A stretch of 49,437 bases of DNA from an uncultured Lachnospiraceae bacterium (lineage in GTDB: Bacteria; Bacillota; Clostridia; Lachnospirales; Lachnospiraceae). Shown one piece after another: positions 41,542-49,437 of the stretch. The translations under genes were made by a program, and so were the position numbers. The notes beneath the pieces were generated by a model. That model worked only from the letters and a program-made list of their open reading frames with translations, searched no databases and was not told the DNA's origin. The number at the start of each line of letters is the position of its first letter. The first letter of the stretch is position 1. Where the stretch lies: positions 1 through 49,437 of the forward strand of contig CAKQXY010000026.1 in NCBI GenBank assembly GCA_934292725.1, in the 5' to 3' direction.

Positions 41542-44500
41542 TTATAATAACACATACAGTTCCTTGGCTGCCTCACGGTTTCGAATCGCTTTGGCACATT
41601 CTGCCTTCCACTGGTCGTAATTTTCCTTTCGTTCAAGTTCAATCAGTTTCTGAATCTCACCGTAAATGCTGCCCTCTCTGCAATAGCATGATGATGGATC
41701 AAGAAGTACTTCCTTAACCTCTTTTTCCTCATCGCCATCACCACAGCGCACACTTATCTGCACCATCTCATCTGGGAAGAGGAACACACCGGCCGTATAG
41801 ATACCCGGATAAATTTCCTGCATCTCATATGTAACCTTCTTTCCTCTTGGAATCAGTTCACCGCGCAGCCATACATGACAGTCTGGTGTACCATTCCACT
41901 GCACAATAATGCGTCCTTCCATCTGATGCGGCAGCTCAATTATATCTTTAAGGCCATGGAAGCATTTCATATAAATACCCTTTGCACAATAAGCATATAA
42001 TAGCTGCTCACATAAGTGTCTGCTTTTTTCTGACAGTTCTTTTTGTCTGCTGTACTGCTGCAGAATAGCAAGTGAAAAAACTTCCGGAAGATCCTGCTGC
42101 TCTAATAAAAGCTGCTCTAATGTATCCTGCATTTCCTGTGAAAGCACACTTTCCCTCATCAAGCTTTCATGGCAGCGCACCACAAGCACTGCTCGGTCAA
42201 GCTCTCCAGATACACAATGTGACTTCTTGCTAATCTCATAAGCTTCCTCTAAATGATCAATTTTGCCTGTAAAAAGCATCTGTGTGACAACACGCGCTGC
42301 CAGATCTTTACTGTCTGCCTTTGCATCATATGCTGCGCATAAAAGATTATACATATCCTGTGTTGGTCCAACATAGTGCATACAAAGATAGCGAAGAAGT
42401 GTCTCATGAACCTGCTCTGCCTGAAGAAGGCGCACACAAAGATTTACAAGCGTTTCGCTGTACTCATATAGTGTCTCTGTAATACGGCGCACTGTCATCT
42501 TTAATAAGAGATCTGGACTAATGCCGTCACTTCCATATGCGCTGACATATTCAAATGCTTCCTTGCTGTAGCCGCGAAGTATACATAGCTCAATCAGATA
42601 AACACGTGTCTTTTTCGTCAGCTCACCAGGATTAAGTGATATTAGCCATGCGTCAAGCTCTCTTGTCTGTTCCTCATGGAAATAACAATACTCAACCATA
42701 CGCTCTGTCAGCACATGCTTAAATGAACGTGTAACCTCTGCTTTTTCAAGAAGCTGCTTTGCAAGCTGCAGATTTTCCTGATTTGCAAAAGGCTTTGTAT
42801 AAAAATCATCAGACTCCTTAATCATAAGCATAATCTGCTCTGGAACTTTTTGTCTGCAGACAGCAGCAAGTTCCTCGCGATACATAAGAAGTACTGTTTT
42901 CATATCTGGATCAGCATATCTGTTTCCATATGCATCCTCAAAAAGAATCGCTGCATCATTAGCATAAACAGGAATGCAAACCTCACCGCCGTTTATGCGT
43001 GCACTCTGCTCTGGGCGAAGCTGCGCATAATGTACAACAACCTTTTTTGCGTAAGGAAGTGTTGTTGTAATCTGTTTTGAAAATAAAAGTGTTGTAAGCA
43101 CATGACCCAAATGTTCATCAATAAGGCTTGGACTCAGCCAGTTGTCATAAAGCGGTACAAGCTTCGCATTGATGCGTCCATCTAAAAGCTGGCGAATCGC
43201 AAACTCATCCATCTGCGGTTCATATGCCTGGTACATATCAGATTCCTTTGGAAAACGCTCCAAAATATATGTATAAAGATTCAATCTTGTGTAATTGTCC
43301 AAATCATTCTTAAATGAATAATATAAAAGAATGCTGTTTGGAAGTTCGCGGTCTAAAATCTGATCACATATTGAAGTCATAAACGCATCATTAAGTCCTG
43401 TCAGATTGATCTCCTGTGCAATGCCCAGCTCAAACCAATAAGCATATGCAGGTGAAGTTTTTCCCATGCGAATCAGTGCTGAACAAATCAATGTCAGTAC
43501 CTGCTTGTCTTTACAGCTGCGATACATTCGCTTCATTACATGATATAAAAGCTGCGCATTTTCAATACCTGCAAGAGGAAGCGTTAAATACTGCTTTGCA
43601 AGTGCCGCCGTCAGGCATGAATAGCGAAGCATATATGATAAAAGCTGAATCCAAAATTCTCCTGTACGTCTGATTTCATCTGGATTTTCCCTGCAGATTT
43701 TTGCTGCATACGCATATATAATAGGCTTTGCACCGTAAATGCGATACAAACGTTCACACTGTCTTAGTTTTTCAGCATCACTTAAATCACGCTCTGTCAT
43801 AAGCCATACAAGAGATGCGACAAGACTGTCTGTCTGCTTTTGCAATTCAAGTGCAGCTGAAGCTGCTTCCTTTTTATCATGCTCCTTCTTTGTAAGCTTC
43901 CACTGCAAATAAAGCGTCATAAGATATTCTTCCTGCTGACGTTTTGTGCTGATGCGTGTCAGATTTGAACTATACCAGGCAAGAAGCTTCTTTGCTTCAT
44001 CTATACGTTCCTGCTTAGCAAGCAGCCATACACGATACAGAAAAAGGCCTGAACTAGCCGGGTATTTTTTCATATTTTCTTCCAGACACTGATCCATCTG
44101 TGAAAAAATCTCTGTTTCTTCGTGGCTCTCATTTAAATAAGCAAGAAGAAGATGATAAAGATAACGTACAACTGCCTTTGGCGGCCTGCCGTCTGAGCGC
44201 AGTGCATTCTTTATGTTTTTTCCCTTATAGCTGCGATTGACCTGAATACAAACCTCTAGTGTCTGCATTGGTGTTTCGATCTGCACATGGGCTGTATTAC
44301 GCCCATTATGCATCTTTGCCACATCTGCAAATGCTGTCAGTACACCCTGTTGATTTGAAAAATCGCGCGATGTAATCCTTTTTTGAGGGAAAATAAGCCA
44401 TGGCACATCTGTCTTGATTTGTGCCGCAAACCATCCCCATGTACTTGCTGTCACTACAAGCTCAATGCCATCCTGCGGCAGCTCCTCCTCGGTAAATGAC

Positions 44501-45096
44501 AGCGTCTTTGCCTGCACTGTAAGCTGCACCGGCTTCTTTAACTCCATAGCAACAGCAAAGGCTTCCAATGCCTGATGCTCAGAGCTTCCTTCAAGAAGTC
44601 CTTCGTAGAGAGCTGTGCGCTGTACCTGATCCTTCATAAAATCAAGCTCTTTAAATTTGTCTGATACAAATAGGTGACGTGCCTGTGACGGATTTTCCAG
44701 ATAAAAGGCGCCAAATTCTGCAAGTGTATGCGGCATCGCCTTTTGGCCTGACGCTTCACCTACAATATAATGGTACTCAATCTTTTGCTCACCTGCATTG
44801 CCAACCACAACGACTGCACCAGTAATCTCATCGCCTGCTTTTAAATCAATTGTGTTAATCTCAAACAAGACAGCTGCACTCTGTCCAGCTGCCTGCTTCG
44901 TTTCTATTTTTACTCTTTCATTTGTTGAGTAGAAAAAGCCTTTAAAGGGTACTCTGTTTCGTACCCGGATCACAAGTTCTTTATTCTGCACAGTACCAGC
45001 TTCCACTCTTCCCTCCAGATATGCCGGTGAAAAATCCAGCTCTGGCTTTTTTACCAGCACCTCTCCGGCTGCCAACTGTTCGATCCGCTCCTTCAA
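41542..45096 (-). CDS. DUF5717-type giant protein (Ig-like domains plus helical repeats)
   Basis: 1184 residues, cytosolic. The frame opens at 45195, but that start sits 7 bases from the promoter; TTG at 45096 has AAGGAGGAG 6 bases upstream and is preferred. Order: Ig-like beta domain (about 18-120, ELDFSPAYLEGRVEAGTVQN); second Ig/BACON-like domain (about 185-300, VVTASTWGWFAAQIKTDVPW); long helical-repeat region (about 320-1040); C-terminal beta domain (about 1050-1140, GRIIVQWNGTPDCHVWLRGE). No catalytic motif. Its gene precedes the Hsp70-like gene by 14 bp. Probably a large scaffold or client-recognition partner. DUF5717 naming is from memory. Confidence 0.75.
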   Translation of the reverse strand: MKERIEQLAAGEVLVKKPELDFSPAYLEGRVEAGTVQNKELVIRVRNRVPFKGFFYSTNERVKIETKQAAGQSAAVLFEINTIDLKAGDEITGAVVVVGNAGEQKIEYHYIVGEASGQKAMPHTLAEFGAFYLENPSQARHLFVSDKFKELDFMKDQVQRTALYEGLLEGSSEHQALEAFAVAMELKKPVQLTVQAKTLSFTEEELPQDGIELVVTASTWGWFAAQIKTDVPWLIFPQKRITSRDFSNQQGVLTAFADVAKMHNGRNTAHVQIETPMQTLEVCIQVNRSYKGKNIKNALRSDGRPPKAVVRYLYHLLLAYLNESHEETEIFSQMDQCLEENMKKYPASSGLFLYRVWLLAKQERIDEAKKLLAWYSSNLTRISTKRQQEEYLMTLYLQWKLTKKEHDKKEAASAALELQKQTDSLVASLVWLMTERDLSDAEKLRQCERLYRIYGAKPIIYAYAAKICRENPDEIRRTGEFWIQLLSYMLRYSCLTAALAKQYLTLPLAGIENAQLLYHVMKRMYRSCKDKQVLTLICSALIRMGKTSPAYAYWFELGIAQEINLTGLNDAFMTSICDQILDRELPNSILLYYSFKNDLDNYTRLNLYTYILERFPKESDMYQAYEPQMDEFAIRQLLDGRINAKLVPLYDNWLSPSLIDEHLGHVLTTLLFSKQITTTLPYAKKVVVHYAQLRPEQSARINGGEVCIPVYANDAAILFEDAYGNRYADPDMKTVLLMYREELAAVCRQKVPEQIMLMIKESDDFYTKPFANQENLQLAKQLLEKAEVTRSFKHVLTERMVEYCYFHEEQTRELDAWLISLNPGELTKKTRVYLIELCILRGYSKEAFEYVSAYGSDGISPDLLLKMTVRRITETLYEYSETLVNLCVRLLQAEQVHETLLRYLCMHYVGPTQDMYNLLCAAYDAKADSKDLAARVVTQMLFTGKIDHLEEAYEISKKSHCVSGELDRAVLVVRCHESLMRESVLSQEMQDTLEQLLLEQQDLPEVFSLAILQQYSRQKELSEKSRHLCEQLLYAYCAKGIYMKCFHGLKDIIELPHQMEGRIIVQWNGTPDCHVWLRGELIPRGKKVTYEMQEIYPGIYTAGVFLFPDEMVQISVRCGDGDEEKEVKEVLLDPSSCYCREGSIYGEIQKLIELERKENYDQWKAECAKAIRNREAAKELYVLL

Positions 45097-45208
45097 CCTT
45101 TTCTCCTCCTTCTTGTTTTCTTGTTTTTTTCTGCCAGTATTTCTTCTAGCTTTAATTCTTAATTGTTCTGATAAGTGCAAATCCCTATTTTGCACATATG
45201 TTGTATTA

Positions 45209-45237
45209 TTCTATCGCAAATACGAATAACAATCAAG
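45209..45237 (-). promoter_or_regulatory. promoter of the DUF5717 operon
   Basis: Minus strand TTGATT (45232-45237), 17-bp spacer, TAGAAT (45209-45214). It gives a ~105-base leader to the TTG start at 45096. Confidence 0.6.
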
Positions 45238-45277
45238 CATTTCTATTGATTTTTTTGTCACGCAGTCTTTTTTTGTC

Positions 45278-45286
45278 ATATCTTAT
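45278..45286 (+). promoter_or_regulatory. candidate mother-cell sigma (SigE/SigK) -10 box of cotJ
   Basis: CATATCTTA fits the SigK -10 CATAnnnTA and partly the SigE -10. It is about 31 bases before the cotJA ATG. The -35 is not clear. Expected since cotJ is mother-cell controlled in Bacillus. Confidence 0.35.
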
Positions 45287-45316
45287 ATCAAGTACAAAGC
45301 ACGCAAAGGAGTCTAT

Positions 45317-45586
45317 ATGGACTACAATGGAAATAGAACCTGCATCCAACGCGGAAATTATCATAGAATGACAGCAAACTGTTCTTGCGAAAATCGCAAT
45401 TCTCCTGTTGAAGTAAACATTCCAAGCCGCCCTGTCGGAATCTCTTATGTGACGGTACAGACCTTTGGCGATATTTATCCGCCGCAAAAGGCTCTGAACG
45501 TTGGAACAGTCTTTGCCGCTCTCGATTACCCCTTCACATCCACCTGCTGCTTTTCTAAGCGCATGAAAGGAGGCGCGTATGAATAA
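45317..45586 (+). CDS. cotJA: spore coat protein CotJA
   Basis: 89 residues, with the family core YVTVQTFGDIYPPQKALNVGTVFAALDYPF. The N-terminal extension contains Cys-rich ANCSCENRN. First gene of cotJABC, ribosome site AAAGGAG. Structural coat component needed with CotJC. Overlaps cotJB by 8 bp. Confidence 0.93.
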   Translation: MDYNGNRTCIQRGNYHRMTANCSCENRNSPVEVNIPSRPVGISYVTVQTFGDIYPPQKALNVGTVFAALDYPFTSTCCFSKRMKGGAYE

Positions 45587-45818
45587 CCGTAATGTCTATA
45601 TGCATGGTTTTGTCTGCGATGATGCGGCTCTCTTTTTGGATACTCATCCTGACTGTCCTCATGCACGTCATCTATATCAGGAAAACGCTGTACAATATAA
45701 TCAGGCACGAAAACAGTATGCTGCTGCCGGCAAACCGCTGTTTCGTACTGATGCCGTATCTGACCGCGGCTGGAGCTGGACTGATGAACCATGGCCATGG
45801 GAAGGAGGTAACTGCTAA
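45579..45818 (+). CDS. cotJB: spore coat protein CotJB
   Basis: 79 residues. Family features: N-terminal helical part with FVCDDAALFLDTHPDCPHA and the DRGWSWTDEPWPWEGG ending. AAAGGAGG lies 5 bases upstream inside cotJA. TAATG overlap with cotJC. Confidence 0.93.
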   Translation: MNNRNVYMHGFVCDDAALFLDTHPDCPHARHLYQENAVQYNQARKQYAAAGKPLFRTDAVSDRGWSWTDEPWPWEGGNC

Positions 45819-46423
45819 TGTGGGTTTATGAAAAGCGTCTTCAATATCCTGTTAATATCACACAGACAAATGCCAAGCTTGCCCAGGTAATTATCTCTCA
45901 GTTTGGCGGACCTGACGGAGAACTCGCTGCCTCCCAGCGCTATCTTTCACAGCGCTACACAATGCCAGATGGCATGACAAAGGGACTGTTAAATGATATT
46001 GGAACAGAGGAACTTGCCCATATCGAAATCGTCTGCGCGATTATCTATCAGCTGACAAAAAATCTTTCTGTAGAAGAAATTAAAGCTTCTGGTTTTGATA
46101 AATATTATGTTGATCACACACTCGGCATCTGGCCTCAGGCTGCTGGCGGCATCCCATTTAATGCCTGCGTTTTTCAGGTCAAGGGTGACCCCATCACTGA
46201 TCTGACGGAAGACCTCGCTGCTGAACAAAAAGCACGTTCCACCTACGATAATATTCTGCGCTTAATAAGCGATCCGGAAATTTGTGATCCTATTCGTTTC
46301 CTGCGCCAGCGCGAAATTGTCCACTTCCAGCGTTTCGGTGAAGCACTCGTCCACGTTCAGGAAGGCCTTCCGAAAAATGTTTATGCCTACAATCCGGCCT
46401 TTGATAATAAAAAACACTGCTAA
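45818..46423 (+). CDS. cotJC: spore coat manganese catalase-like protein CotJC
   Basis: 201 residues. Ferritin-like four-helix protein with paired metal-site helices: EELAHIEIV and EIVHFQRF (ExxH-type), plus the first-helix QRYLSQRY and the EQKARSTYDN helix. Manganese-catalase family; protects or builds the coat. AAGGAGG is present upstream. Full length. Confidence 0.93.
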   Translation: MWVYEKRLQYPVNITQTNAKLAQVIISQFGGPDGELAASQRYLSQRYTMPDGMTKGLLNDIGTEELAHIEIVCAIIYQLTKNLSVEEIKASGFDKYYVDHTLGIWPQAAGGIPFNACVFQVKGDPITDLTEDLAAEQKARSTYDNILRLISDPEICDPIRFLRQREIVHFQRFGEALVHVQEGLPKNVYAYNPAFDNKKHC

Positions 46424-46435
46424 GATCATAAAAAT

Positions 46436-46464
46436 CCCTCCAAACCCTAAACGGGCTTGGAGGG
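46436..46464 (-). terminator. hairpin after cotJC
   Basis: CCCTCCAA (46436-46443) pairs with TTGGAGGG (46457-46464). The T-tract (ATTTTTAT) follows the stem on the minus strand, so it terminates the HTH remnant rather than cotJC. Confidence 0.6.
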
Positions 46465-46518
46465 CTGTGCTGCCAAATTTAATAATTCTGATTTCATTTT
46501 GATTTCTTCTCAAAGGCA

Positions 46519-46629
46519 CTATTCCCACTTTGAAACAGACTGTCGTGTTACATTCATTTGGTCAGCCAGTTCCTCTTGCGACCAACCTGCTTTTTTTCGC
46601 AGCAGTATAAGCTTATCGGCAAAAATCAT
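46519..46629 (-). pseudogene. truncated XRE-type HTH remnant
   Basis: 36 codons with GGAGG before the ATG: MIFADKLILLRKKAGW, then SQEELADQMNVTRQSVSKWE and a stop exactly where a full-length regulator continues. It resembles the N-terminus of the regulator at 48008-48892 (KLKSIRKQAGMSQEQLAEKL). The rest is missing, and a terminator hairpin follows. Could be a decayed gene or a tiny DNA-binding micropeptide. Confidence 0.65.
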
Positions 46630-46777
46630 ATTTATCCTCCTGTTGATTTGATTGTTGTGCTCATATTTTAGCATTTTGCGAAGTTGCAAACCACCAATTC
46701 AGACCATTCAATATGTCAACCGACGGTTGCAGCCACCAAAAGCACCCTTAGATTTCAGATTTTGCCGAGTACTATGT

Positions 46778-46954
46778 TCAGTCCAACACGATGTCCTTTT
46801 TCTTTCCGTTCTTCTTTCTCGGATACTGCCGAATATGGGTGACGAAATCCAGATTGATAATCTCCAGTTCGCCTGTTTTCTTCTCTATGACCATACCATC
46901 GTCATCAATTTCTTTTATCAATCCCTGTACACTGCCGTCATTTGAAGTAATCAT
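46778..46954 (-). CDS. small ORF, YolD-like fragment
   Basis: 58 codons with an in-frame stop just upstream and no ribosome site. The segment SVQGLIKEIDDDGMVIEKKT and then GELEIINLDFVTHI recalls YolD-like proteins of mobile elements. It ends in a basic stretch RKKNGKKK. Likely a remnant of an integrated element. I found nothing else coding between 46424 and 46995. Confidence 0.3.
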   Translation of the reverse strand: MITSNDGSVQGLIKEIDDDGMVIEKKTGELEIINLDFVTHIRQYPRKKNGKKKDIVLD

Positions 46955-46995
46955 GGTAGATTAGAGCAAAGAATAACGCACATTGATATACCGTT

Positions 46996-47448
46996 TCATC
47001 GGTGGATATACATTCTGGACATATCTGGTTCGCCATCACCTTGTACCATACACAGAAACTCCCAACCGTATCTTTCGTAGAAGCCCGTATGGTCTGTAAT
47101 CAGATAAATCGGGGTAACTCCTTTGAACTTCATATCTGCCACGACCATACCGAGCAGATGACCTGCAATTCCTTTGCAACGATAGTCCTTTTCCGTATAG
47201 ACTGCGCAGACATTTGGCGCAAGGTCTTTTCGGTCGTGAAAGTCATTCTCTATGACACCCATACCGCCTATAATCTTGTCATTATCCAAACAAAGATACC
47301 AACCATATTCTGTTTCTTCTGCAAGATAGGCATTCATACAGTCAAGATATGCCTTAGTCGGAATGCCCCATTTGCTGTGAAACCACTCGGCGGCGGTTTG
47401 TTTCAGTTCTGGACGCTCTCTCAATTTGATATATGTATAGTTTTCCAT
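46996..47448 (-). CDS. GNAT-family N-acetyltransferase
   Basis: 150 residues. GNAT core: IIGGMGVIENDFHD (beta4), VYTEKDYRCKGIAGHLLGMVV (acetyl-CoA loop, R-x-x-G-I-A-like) and FYERYGWEFLCMV at the C-terminus. Substrate unknown. Third gene of the operon started by the XRE/DUF4097 regulator. Confidence 0.88.
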   Translation of the reverse strand: MENYTYIKLRERPELKQTAAEWFHSKWGIPTKAYLDCMNAYLAEETEYGWYLCLDNDKIIGGMGVIENDFHDRKDLAPNVCAVYTEKDYRCKGIAGHLLGMVVADMKFKGVTPIYLITDHTGFYERYGWEFLCMVQGDGEPDMSRMYIHR

Positions 47449-47467
47449 ATTTCTCTCCGCAAATTGC

Positions 47468-47986
47468 TTAGCTATGTTTTCTATGCTCTAGCTCCGCACC
47501 GTAACGAACAACTATAGCAATTAAAATCAAGCAAATGCCCAGCGTAATGCTGCCTGCATCGTCAAATCTGTTCCAATCAGAAAGACCCATTTTATCGTAA
47601 ATACCATCTGTAATTGCCGCAGATACGACCGCCAATACAATTTGCATAATTCCGAGCTGCTTTATTCTGTCTGCACCTGCGCTTGTAAAAGGAGTTCCTT
47701 CTTTTAATTCTGCTATAAAGTAGCGATAAACAAATGCCGTAAAGATGCCGCTAAGCAGCAAAGATGTAGCTGCCGCAAGCAAAGTTCCTATAAGCTGTCC
47801 CTTGGTTATTTCAGCCGCAGCGGACAGAAAATGAAGAAACTGATTTTCCGTGTTTAACACATTAGACGCCACAAGGATTGCCCCGACCGATGTCATAACC
47901 AGTCCCACGATTGCAAGTATTAAAATGATTTTTGAGAGTATTTGTAACACCCTCATTACTTTTTGGATTTTCTCTAAATTGCTCAT
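47468..47986 (-). CDS. DUF2975-like membrane protein
   Basis: 172 residues with four helices (ILSKIILILAIVGLVMTSVGA; LIGTLLAAATSLLLSGIF; IMQIVLAVVSAAI; ITLGICLILIAIVVRYG). The loop ELKEGTPFTSAGADRIKQLG matches the DUF2975 signature. Commonly next to small XRE regulators. Function unknown. Confidence 0.75.
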   Translation of the reverse strand: MSNLEKIQKVMRVLQILSKIILILAIVGLVMTSVGAILVASNVLNTENQFLHFLSAAAEITKGQLIGTLLAAATSLLLSGIFTAFVYRYFIAELKEGTPFTSAGADRIKQLGIMQIVLAVVSAAITDGIYDKMGLSDWNRFDDAGSITLGICLILIAIVVRYGAELEHRKHS

Positions 47987-48007
47987 TTCTCCGCTTTCCT
48001 TTCTGGG

Positions 48008-48892
48008 TTATTTATCCACGCCTGTGCAGATGACAAGTTCACTTTTAATACCGTTCAGCTCAATGATATTTTCTGCGTCGGGCGTGTCAAACTGTTCCGT
48101 TTGCCGTCCGTCTTTCTCGTAAGATATTCTCGTTCCAATACCCTTTGTAACGGCTGTAAATACGGTATCTTTTGGAATGTAAATTTTTGAGGTTGCGGAT
48201 ACTTGGTTAATGTCTACCTCGCCATTTAAGGAGTGGCAGACCACTTCCATATCAAGATTACAATTTATTTCTACCGTGCCAAAAACATTCTCCAAAGCAA
48301 TATACGGTGTCTTTGTATCAAGCTCTACGCTCTCACATTCCAGAGAACGGATTTCAACGGTTTCAGCATTGACGGCACACTCGATTTTCCCAATATAGGA
48401 AGTTGGAATTTGAACAAATATGCTGACATCTTCCTTTGCTGTTGCCTCAGATACACCGTTTCTACGTTTTACCTCAATGTCAATCCTTTTTCTGATGTCA
48501 TCAATTTTGACTTTGAAATCACTTTGTAGCGTGGAAAGAGTATTCGATGCCAGACGGACACGGATTTTTTCACTCTTACTGCCCGACAATACGAATTGCT
48601 TTGCCCCTCCAAACTTCATATCGAAGCGTTTTGGCTCGTCAATATCATACTCGGTGATGCTTTCAAACAAATAATCAGTCGGCTTTTTTGCTCCCTTTTC
48701 ATTAGAAAGCAATTCATCAATAGAAATATCAAACAGCGCTGAGATTGCAATAACATTCTCAATATCGGGGATGCCTGCGTCTGTTTCCCATTTCGTAACT
48801 GCTTGTCTTGAAACGCCGAGCTTTTCTGCTAACTGTTCCTGTGACATTCCTGCCTGCTTGCGGATGGATTTCAGTTTTTCTGCAAGTGTCAT
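48008..48892 (-). CDS. XRE-type regulator with DUF4097-like beta-helix domain
   Basis: 294 residues. N-terminal HTH (LKSIRKQAGMSQEQLAEKLGVS, RQAVTKWETDAGIP), short acidic linker, then about 200 residues of beta repeats (DUF4097/adhesin-like: VEIRSLECESVELDTKTPYI). This suggests a regulator whose sensor part is a beta-helix. AGGAGG lies 8 bases before the ATG. First gene of a three-gene operon. Confidence 0.85.
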   Translation of the reverse strand: MTLAEKLKSIRKQAGMSQEQLAEKLGVSRQAVTKWETDAGIPDIENVIAISALFDISIDELLSNEKGAKKPTDYLFESITEYDIDEPKRFDMKFGGAKQFVLSGSKSEKIRVRLASNTLSTLQSDFKVKIDDIRKRIDIEVKRRNGVSEATAKEDVSIFVQIPTSYIGKIECAVNAETVEIRSLECESVELDTKTPYIALENVFGTVEINCNLDMEVVCHSLNGEVDINQVSATSKIYIPKDTVFTAVTKGIGTRISYEKDGRQTEQFDTPDAENIIELNGIKSELVICTGVDK

Positions 48893-49203
48893 ACCTGCGA
48901 CCTCCTTGTTTATTCATAAATTTTTTGACTGCTCCACTTGATATGAAGCAGCTCCTGCCATCTTCATTTGGCAGATTTAAGTATAGGAAAACAGGCTTTG
49001 CATTACAAGCAAGCAGGGATTACATTTCGTTTTTTTATGCTACTTTGCGTTGGTTTTTCGCTTCATAAACTATATGTTATCTGCATATCCGTTGATACTT
49101 GAAAACATATACGGCAAGGTGCAAACATTATCAAGAAAAAAGACAGCCGAGCCGATGAAATGATGGCAATCAATTCACAGGAACAATTGCAAATTTATGA
49201 TAG
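48893..49203. other. intergenic region, accessory patch
   Basis: Contains the regulator's promoter and a GC-rich imperfect hairpin (CTGCT...AGCAG near 48930-48955). A plus-strand open stretch (about 49125-49215, encoding IIKKKDSRADEMMAINSQEQ) has no start and looks like a coding remnant. No complete gene seen. Confidence 0.4.
48980..49008 (-). promoter_or_regulatory. promoter of the XRE/DUF4097 operon
   Basis: Minus strand TTGTAA (49003-49008), 17-bp spacer, TATACT (48980-48985). The start codon at 48892 lies about 80 bases further. Confidence 0.6.
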
Positions 49204-49437
49204 TTACCTTGACATTTTAATTGGATGGCGAATAATGGTTTTCCATTTTTCTAGTGCTACTTTCCGTGCATCTGACAAATAAATTTCGTGATGTAATCGG
49301 CTTTCAGTTATATCATTTTCATAACCGTTCTGCGCTATATATTCATCCATTAATGCTACTGTTTGCGGTTCATCGTCAAATGCGCCTATGTGCATTATTT
49401 GAACACACAAGCCCTCATCAACGGTCAGAAATTCCGC
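49204..49437 (-). CDS. GyrI-like effector-binding domain protein (partial)
   Basis: The last 77 codons of a gene whose 5' part lies beyond the window. The reading frame is open to the edge (AEFLTVDEG before LCVQIMHIGAFDDEP). LCVQIMHIGAFDDEP, ESRLHHEIYLSDARKVALEKWK and TIIRHPIK match the C-terminus of GyrI-like (AraC effector-binding) proteins of the SOUL/YtrA-adjacent type. Acts probably as a small-molecule-binding domain. Confidence 0.85.
   Translation of the reverse strand, partial: AEFLTVDEGLCVQIMHIGAFDDEPQTVALMDEYIAQNGYENDITESRLHHEIYLSDARKVALEKWKTIIRHPIKMSR

Overview
The window comes from a spore-forming anaerobic Firmicute, most likely a Lachnospiraceae (Roseburia/Agathobacter/Coprococcus-like) gut bacterium. 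The evidence is gene content: an archaeal-type AspRS with GatCAB, spoIIA, spoVA and cotJ sporulation operons, a Rex-type operator in front of an iron alcohol dehydrogenase, and a DUF5716/DUF5717 gene pair that I recall from this family. Base composition is moderate, and most promoters I can place are sigma-A-like (17-bp spacers). No rRNA genes or CRISPR arrays are visible.

Layout. 0.15-1.2 kb: adenosine deaminase, convergent with a MacB-type efflux operon (1.3-7.5 kb) that has two periplasmic-adaptor-like (HlyD/MacA) proteins, an ATPase and an FtsX-like permease. One adaptor carries a ~530-residue insertion between its hairpin helices. A divergent AraC-type regulator follows, then a peptidase S51-HAD fusion and a Rex-controlled alcohol dehydrogenase. 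11.6-16.9 kb: T-box-controlled aspS-gatC-gatA-gatB, which makes Asp-tRNA and amidates misacylated tRNA. 16.9-20.1 kb: an ABC exporter divergent from a large HTH regulator. 20.2-26.5 kb: larE-larB-larC (nickel-pincer cofactor synthesis) followed by an oligopeptide/nickel-type binding protein and two permeases, with no ATPase. 26.9-27.3 kb: tRNA-Asn and tRNA-Arg with a clear promoter and terminator. 27.4-32.5 kb: spoIIAA-spoIIAB-sigF and spoVAA-AB-AC, separated by a TnpB-only IS605-type element. 32.5-36.7 kb: a zinc-ribbon/TPR membrane protein, a 45-residue small protein, an ATP-grasp enzyme and a methyltransferase. 36.7-45.1 kb: a DUF5717-DUF5716-TPR operon running into valS. 45.3-46.4 kb: cotJABC spore coat operon. 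46.4 kb to the end: an accessory patch with gene remnants, an XRE/DUF4097 regulator operon and a GyrI-like gene cut by the window edge.

Most notable points. (1) A 205-bp structured repeat with 19-bp imperfect terminal inverted repeats and 3-bp target duplications occurs in two full copies and one half copy. Both full copies sit inside operons, and I have not seen this element described. (2) The DUF5716 protein carries recognisable Hsp70 nucleotide-binding motifs and an Hsp70-like C-terminal beta domain. It is encoded between a giant Ig-like/helical-repeat protein and a TPR protein, which suggests an undescribed chaperone-like machine. (3) The efflux adaptor has a Ser/Glu-rich and Cys-pair insertion in its hairpin. 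(4) TnpB without a zinc ribbon lies between sigF and spoVA. (5) The nickel-type importer lacks ATPases and follows the lar genes.
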